Assembly: GCA_038248745.1 (NCBI GenBank)
Contig: JBBRXC010000063.1
Location: 1 to 9,195 of the forward strand
From: JAENWH01 sp038248745
GTDB lineage: Bacteria; Bacillota; Clostridia; Peptostreptococcales; Anaerovoracaceae
Length of the DNA: 9,195 bases
Direction of reading: 5' to 3'
Under the pieces are notes generated by a model that was given only the letters and a program-made list of their open reading frames with translations, did no database searches and was not told the origin of the DNA. The translations under genes were made by a program, and so were the position numbers. Below, in pieces: positions 5,758 to 9,195 of the stretch (the stretch's first letter is position 1; the number at the start of each line of letters is the position of its first letter).

Positions 5758-7098
5758 ATGAAAATAGTCATTATTGGTGGCGTTGCAGCAGGAATGAGTG
5801 CGGCAGCAAAGGCACGAAGAATGGATGAAAAGGCGGAAATTATTGTTTATGAAAAAGGTGGGGATTTGTCTTATGCAGCATGTGGTTTGCCATATTATGT
5901 TGCTGATATCACAAATGATTTTCATGATCTTATTGTCAGAACAAAAGAAGAATTTGAAGCGTCAAATATACAGTGTTATTTGAACCATGAGGTGATTTGC
6001 GTTGATGTGGAGAATAGGACCATTCAGGTGAAAGATATCAGAAAAGACACGATAATATCCAATAATTACGATAAACTGATGGTTGCGACCGGTGCGAGTC
6101 CTATTATGCCACCGATTGAAGGTTCTGACTTAGGACGAATTTGTACATTGAAAACCTTGCAGGATGGTATTCAATTGAAGCCTTTGATTATGGATGAAGC
6201 CATTCAGGACATCACCATCATTGGTGGTGGCTATATAGGCATAGAAGTAGCAGAAAATCTAATACAGTTGGGTAAATCAGTCAGAATTATTGAAATGGCT
6301 GACAGGATCTTAATGCCCTTTGACAAGGAAATAAGCGATTATGCCTACGATGCACTGATAGAAAAAGGTGTTTGCATTCATTTGAATGAAAAAGTGGTCA
6401 AACTTAAGGACGAGAATCAAGACAAGCAAGTAGATCAAGTACTCACAGATGGAGGCACCTACAAAACAGATCTTGTTGTAATGTCTGTCGGTATTAAACC
6501 CGATACAGATTTTTTAGATGCCACGAACTTCAAAAAATTAGATAATGGCGCTTTAATTGTGGATCAAGAGATGCGAACATCGGCGGAAAATGTATATGCT
6601 GCAGGCGACTGCGCAACAGTTTATCATTTCCAAAAAAAAGAAGCAGCCTATTTCCCATTGGGTACAACAGCCAATAAATGTGGTAAATTGGTGGGTATCA
6701 ATTTAACGGGGGGGCATGAAAAATTTGTTGGTGCTATTGGCGCTGCCGCTATTAAAGTTCTGGATTATGAACTCGCTAGAATTGGAATAACAGAAGAAGA
6801 AGGGAAATCGTTAGGGTACAATGCGGCTTCAAAGATTATCAAGACCAATAATCGGCCTAAGTATTACAAAGGAAATTCAGAGATTGTATTTAAACTCATT
6901 TATGATCAAGATACAATGAAAATCCTAGGTGCTCAAGGTGTTGGCAAACAAGATGTTGTTCTTAGAATCAATCAATTCTCTGTAGCAATATATAGTGGTA
7001 TGACAGCGGATGCCTTAGGTATGGTGGATTTTTGTTATGCACCACCGTTTTCGAGTGCCTGGGATGCGGTTCATATAGCGGCAAATGTCATTAGTTGA
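5758..7098 (+). CDS. CoA-disulfide reductase-type NAD(P)H flavoprotein
   Basis: This 446-residue single-cysteine member of the pyridine nucleotide-disulfide oxidoreductase family would reduce CoA disulfide (or a CoA or other thiol persulfide) using NAD(P)H. It has the FAD-binding GGVAAG (7-12), SYAACGLPYY (38-47) with redox cysteine C42, the NAD(P)H-binding GGGYIG (156-161) and the second FAD motif NVYAAGDCA (278-286). Two Tyr positions match those reported as important in Staphylococcus aureus Cdr: Y369/Y370 in RPKYYKG and Y427 in CYAPPFSSAWD. The length matches stand-alone Cdr (about 440), and there is no C-terminal rhodanese domain as in the CoA persulfide reductases. The related NADH oxidases and peroxidases share this fold, so the substrate is inferred. 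A strong AGAAGGAGG (5744-5752) lies 5 nt before the ATG. It starts 54 bp after the ADP-ribosylhydrolase-like gene with no terminator between; the broken third gene follows 26 bp later. Confidence 0.87.
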   Translation: MKIVIIGGVAAGMSAAAKARRMDEKAEIIVYEKGGDLSYAACGLPYYVADITNDFHDLIVRTKEEFEASNIQCYLNHEVICVDVENRTIQVKDIRKDTIISNNYDKLMVATGASPIMPPIEGSDLGRICTLKTLQDGIQLKPLIMDEAIQDITIIGGGYIGIEVAENLIQLGKSVRIIEMADRILMPFDKEISDYAYDALIEKGVCIHLNEKVVKLKDENQDKQVDQVLTDGGTYKTDLVVMSVGIKPDTDFLDATNFKKLDNGALIVDQEMRTSAENVYAAGDCATVYHFQKKEAAYFPLGTTANKCGKLVGINLTGGHEKFVGAIGAAAIKVLDYELARIGITEEEGKSLGYNAASKIIKTNNRPKYYKGNSEIVFKLIYDQDTMKILGAQGVGKQDVVLRINQFSVAIYSGMTADALGMVDFCYAPPFSSAWDAVHIAANVIS

Positions 7099-7124
7099 AT
7101 CAATAATACATGGGAGGAAAAGAT

Positions 7125-7181
7125 ATGTTTTTTAAAAGATTAGAAACCAAAGGACTTGCACATTATTCCTATATGGGGTAG
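7125..7181 (+). pseudogene. 5' fragment of a probable MBL-fold hydrolase gene, interrupted by a Tn3-family transposon
   Basis: GGGAGG (7112-7117) is followed 7 nt later by ATG and codons for MFFKRLETKGLAHYSYM. The frame then runs into the transposon end, giving Gly and a TAG stop. The pattern MxFKxxxxxGLAHxSY is how many MBL-fold hydrolases of the persulfide-dioxygenase/rhodanese-linked type begin. With the adjacent CoA-disulfide reductase this suggests a sulfur or thiol metabolism role. The match covers only 17 residues, so the family call is tentative. The interruption itself is clear: native-looking coding sequence stops exactly where the GGGG of the terminal repeat begins. The rest of the gene should lie beyond the other end of the transposon, outside the window. 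Confidence 0.6.
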
Positions 7182-7213
7182 GGCCAACCAAATGACGTAA
7201 AACCCACGCTAAG
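7175..7213. repeat. terminal inverted repeat of the Tn3-family element
   Basis: The segment starts GGGGTAGGGCC and ends CCCACGCTAAG, the hallmark GGGG...TAAG ends of Tn3-family terminal repeats, in which the inner ACGCTAAG is the TnpA-binding part. Measured from the first G it is 39 nt. From 7176 it is 38 nt, the family's standard length. The partner copy is beyond the right edge, so the repeat is recognised from the family pattern and its position relative to tnpA, not from a pair. Confidence 0.85.
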
Positions 7214-7280
7214 ACAATATTTTACAGTAAGAAGCTAGTTTTTCCTACTCTAAGGAATAACCAGCTTTGTTATTCATTTT

Positions 7281-9195
7281 TTATTTGACATCCTCGTTCT
7301 TATATTTAAGTGGCCGTAGAGTTTTTAATGTTGTTGTTTGCCTTGAATCAAACTTATACTCCCCCAAGAAGTTAATATGTTCCCATCCAAGAGGGGAAAT
7401 ATGATTGAGCAGCTCTTCTTTTAGATTCCCATTGTCTTTCCTAAACTCTATGGCTTTTCCCAAATAAACCGTATTCCACACGCTGATCGCATTGATTATT
7501 ATGTTAAGAGCACTAGCTCGTTGGAGTTGGTCCTGAATTGCGCGTTCACGCAACTCTCCAAATTTACCGAAGAAAATTGCTCTAGCTAATGCGTTCATTG
7601 CTTCCCCTTTGTTTAATCCCCGGTGGATTCTTCGTCGCATGGCTTCGCTTGAGATATAGTCAAGTATAAAGATAGTTTTTTCGATTCGCCCCATTTCACG
7701 CAGTGCGGTAGCCAAACTATTCTGACGGGAGTATGAACCCAGTTTCCCCATGATTAATGATGCCGACACTGTTCCTTCCTTTACAGAGTGGGCGAGCCTT
7801 AATACATCGTCATAATTTTCTTGAATAATCTTGGTATTGATCCGGCCACGCAATAATTTTTCCAGCTTGGAATATTCACTTGATTTTCCGATGCAATACA
7901 ACTTTGAGTCCCCAACATCTCTTAACCGGGGCGCAAAATGAAATCCTAATAGGTGTGTTAGACCGAAAACCTGATCAGTGTAACCCGCCGTATCCGTGTA
8001 GTGTTCTTCAAGCGTTAAATCAGTTTCATGGTGCAAGAGACCGTCTATAACGTGTACAGCATCCCTGGAGTTGGTATTGATTACTTTGCTATAGAAGCTC
8101 GAAAATTGATCGCTGACAAACCTGTATATTGTCGCTCCTTTACCGGTCCCATAATGCGGATTAGCATCCGCATGCAGCGCAGCTACACCGATCTGTACGC
8201 GCATTCCATCCGACGAAGACGTGGTGCCGTCTCCCCAATAGGAAGGCAACGTTAATCGGTGATGAAAATTGACGAGTACAGCTTGCGCTTTGTTCATAGC
8301 ATCCTCATAAAGCCTCCACTGCGCGACGTTGGCCATTTGCCGGTATGAAATGTTCGGTGTGGCTTCAGCCATCTTGGTTAGTCCGATATTTGTTCCCATA
8401 GCCATCAGGGTGGCCATTAGGATCGCTGTTTCTTCTTCGTCAGGAGCCCGGTTCGTTGATGCATGAACAAACTGTTCGTGAAACCCAGTCCAATGAGCAA
8501 CTTCCATCAGCAGATCAGCCAGCTTGACGCGCGGCAACAACTCATACAAGGATATGCTGAGATCCCGAGCACCTTCCGGGGTATCCTTCTGTAAGCGCTC
8601 AAGGTATAGCTTACCGTTCTCAACATTCACGCCTTCCAAATCGTCCACATTGTTTGATACCCAATTAAGTCGTTTTATTAAGGATTCAGTACGTTCTTTT
8701 AAGTATTCTTTCACAGATAGGCTCACTGCTAACTTGGAAGTAGCTTGCGTTATGTGGTTCCAATCTTCTTTAGAGAACAGATATTCTTCAAAAGTTTTAT
8801 GTTCACGGCTACCAACAATCGAGACATCTCCCGAGCGAATATAGTTACGAAGTTCCGTCAGCACGGCCATTTCGTAGTAATGCCGGTTAATATTCCCATC
8901 GTAATCATAAACGTGCTTTTGCCAGCGATCAGGGATGAACTCAACAGGTGCATCTTCCGGTACTTTGCGCTTTAAATTAGCGTTCATGTCCCGGATCGTT
9001 TCAATAGCTCTCATCAATGGCTCAGCAGACTTAGAAGAATTAAATTCTAACGAAGCTAACAGCGTTGGCGTATATTTCCGGAGCGTATAGAATTTCTTTT
9101 CAAGCAAATCCAGATAATCGTAGTCAATCGGCCTGGCCAATTTCTTAGCCTCTTCAACAGAGGCAACGAGTCGATCCCAGGGCATGACTGCTTCA
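7281..9195 (-). CDS. tnpA: Tn3-family transposase TnpA, C-terminal part (truncated by window edge)
   Basis: This is the DDE transposase that cuts and joins transposon ends during replicative transposition. The frame is open to the right edge without a stop, so the ATG at 9183-9185 is internal; the residues just before it read EAV. From that Met, 634 residues are visible. The catalytic core shows SSSDGMRV (D326), HYTDTAGYTD (D398) and LNKGEAMNALARAI (E528). Their spacings, 72 and 130, equal those I recall for Tn4430 TnpA (D679, D751, E881). On that alignment about 350 N-terminal residues, the end-binding and dimerisation regions, lie outside the window. Other family blocks are YWGDGTTSS (316-324), LLGFHFAPRLRD (412-423) and QLQRASALNIIINAISVWNT (553-572). 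There is no frameshift in the visible part, so it may be active. Hand counts put 8401-8460 and 8521-8580 at 55-57% GC, above the 42% counted at 6301-6360. Confidence 0.95.
   Translation of the reverse strand, partial: EAVMPWDRLVASVEEAKKLARPIDYDYLDLLEKKFYTLRKYTPTLLASLEFNSSKSAEPLMRAIETIRDMNANLKRKVPEDAPVEFIPDRWQKHVYDYDGNINRHYYEMAVLTELRNYIRSGDVSIVGSREHKTFEEYLFSKEDWNHITQATSKLAVSLSVKEYLKERTESLIKRLNWVSNNVDDLEGVNVENGKLYLERLQKDTPEGARDLSISLYELLPRVKLADLLMEVAHWTGFHEQFVHASTNRAPDEEETAILMATLMAMGTNIGLTKMAEATPNISYRQMANVAQWRLYEDAMNKAQAVLVNFHHRLTLPSYWGDGTTSSSDGMRVQIGVAALHADANPHYGTGKGATIYRFVSDQFSSFYSKVINTNSRDAVHVIDGLLHHETDLTLEEHYTDTAGYTDQVFGLTHLLGFHFAPRLRDVGDSKLYCIGKSSEYSKLEKLLRGRINTKIIQENYDDVLRLAHSVKEGTVSASLIMGKLGSYSRQNSLATALREMGRIEKTIFILDYISSEAMRRRIHRGLNKGEAMNALARAIFFGKFGELRERAIQDQLQRASALNIIINAISVWNTVYLGKAIEFRKDNGNLKEELLNHISPLGWEHINFLGEYKFDSRQTTTLKTLRPLKYKNEDVK

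Larger units (their letters stand above)
7175..9195. mobile_element. Tn3-family transposon, one end (partial)
   Basis: The element begins with the terminal inverted repeat at about 7175-7213 and extends past the right window edge. Its tnpA is on the minus strand, with the stop codon 67 bp inside the repeat, the usual Tn3-family placement. The end lies inside a native reading frame. The expected 5-bp target duplication would be TATAT (7170-7174) or ATATG (7171-7175), depending on which G is the first base; the second copy is not in view. No res site, resolvase or cargo is visible here. Confidence 0.85.

Noticed and set aside
7255..7275. 7-bp inverted repeat GAATAAC/GTTATTC followed by a T-rich stretch, a possible terminator
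   Set aside because: The stem is short and AT-rich, and the T-tract lies on the plus strand, the wrong direction for ending tnpA. It may weakly end read-through from the broken operon, but support is too thin.
7182..7280. Whether the interrupted MBL-fold gene is instead ended by a frameshift or stop mutation
   Set aside because: The sequence after the stop shows no further MBL-like coding in any frame, and it starts exactly with a Tn3-type terminal repeat, so insertion explains it.
8028..8975. Several plus-strand frames of 75-106 codons inside the transposase region
   Set aside because: They are antisense to the continuous tnpA frame, which carries all family motifs, and lack ribosome binding sites or recognisable products.

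Overview
The window reads as chromosomal DNA of a low-GC Gram-positive bacterium, most likely a member of the Bacillales. The evidence is AT-rich intergenic DNA, strong AGGAGG-type ribosome binding sites, a GH13_5-type amylase, a GlsB/YeaQ small membrane protein, and promoter-like sequences matching the Bacillus sigma-B consensus (GTTTAA, about 13 nt, GGGTAW). The genus cannot be named from what is here.

Layout, left to right. (1) Positions 1-1296 hold the 3' part of an intracellular-type alpha-amylase, cut by the left edge. A perfect 18-bp hairpin between two convergent genes follows it. (2) A minus-strand gene (1479-2294) encodes a protein with two PRC-barrel repeats, preceded by a near-perfect sigma-B promoter. 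(3) A plus-strand GGDEF plus HD-GYP protein (c-di-GMP synthesis and breakdown) has lost its upstream PAS sensor: the reading frame opens inside the last residues of a PAS/PAC motif. (4) Two small genes follow, a very basic 71-residue protein and a GlsB/YeaQ-family membrane protein, probably co-transcribed from a sigma-B-like promoter. (5) A second near-perfect sigma-B promoter lies ahead of a plus-strand operon. This encodes an ADP-ribosylglycohydrolase-fold protein whose metal-binding aspartates are replaced, a single-cysteine CoA-disulfide-reductase-type flavoenzyme, and the first 17 codons of a third gene that looks like an MBL-fold hydrolase.

(6) The third gene is broken by a Tn3-family transposon. 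A GGGG...CTAAG terminal repeat starts at about 7175. Behind it, on the minus strand, is the C-terminal two thirds of a Tn3-type TnpA with the DDE residues visible. The transposon runs off the right edge, so its other end, resolvase and any cargo are not visible.

How the parts fit. Three transcription units carry sigma-B-like promoters, so this looks like a general-stress cluster: a surface or ribosome-associated PRC-barrel protein, a small stress membrane protein, and a thiol/CoA redox operon with an unusual ADP-ribosylhydrolase-like partner. The two least ordinary elements are the SQ / GGQNQ-substituted ADP-ribosylhydrolase paralogue tied to a CoA-disulfide reductase, and the interruption of that operon by the transposon. 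All function calls come from motif reading by eye; no database search was possible.
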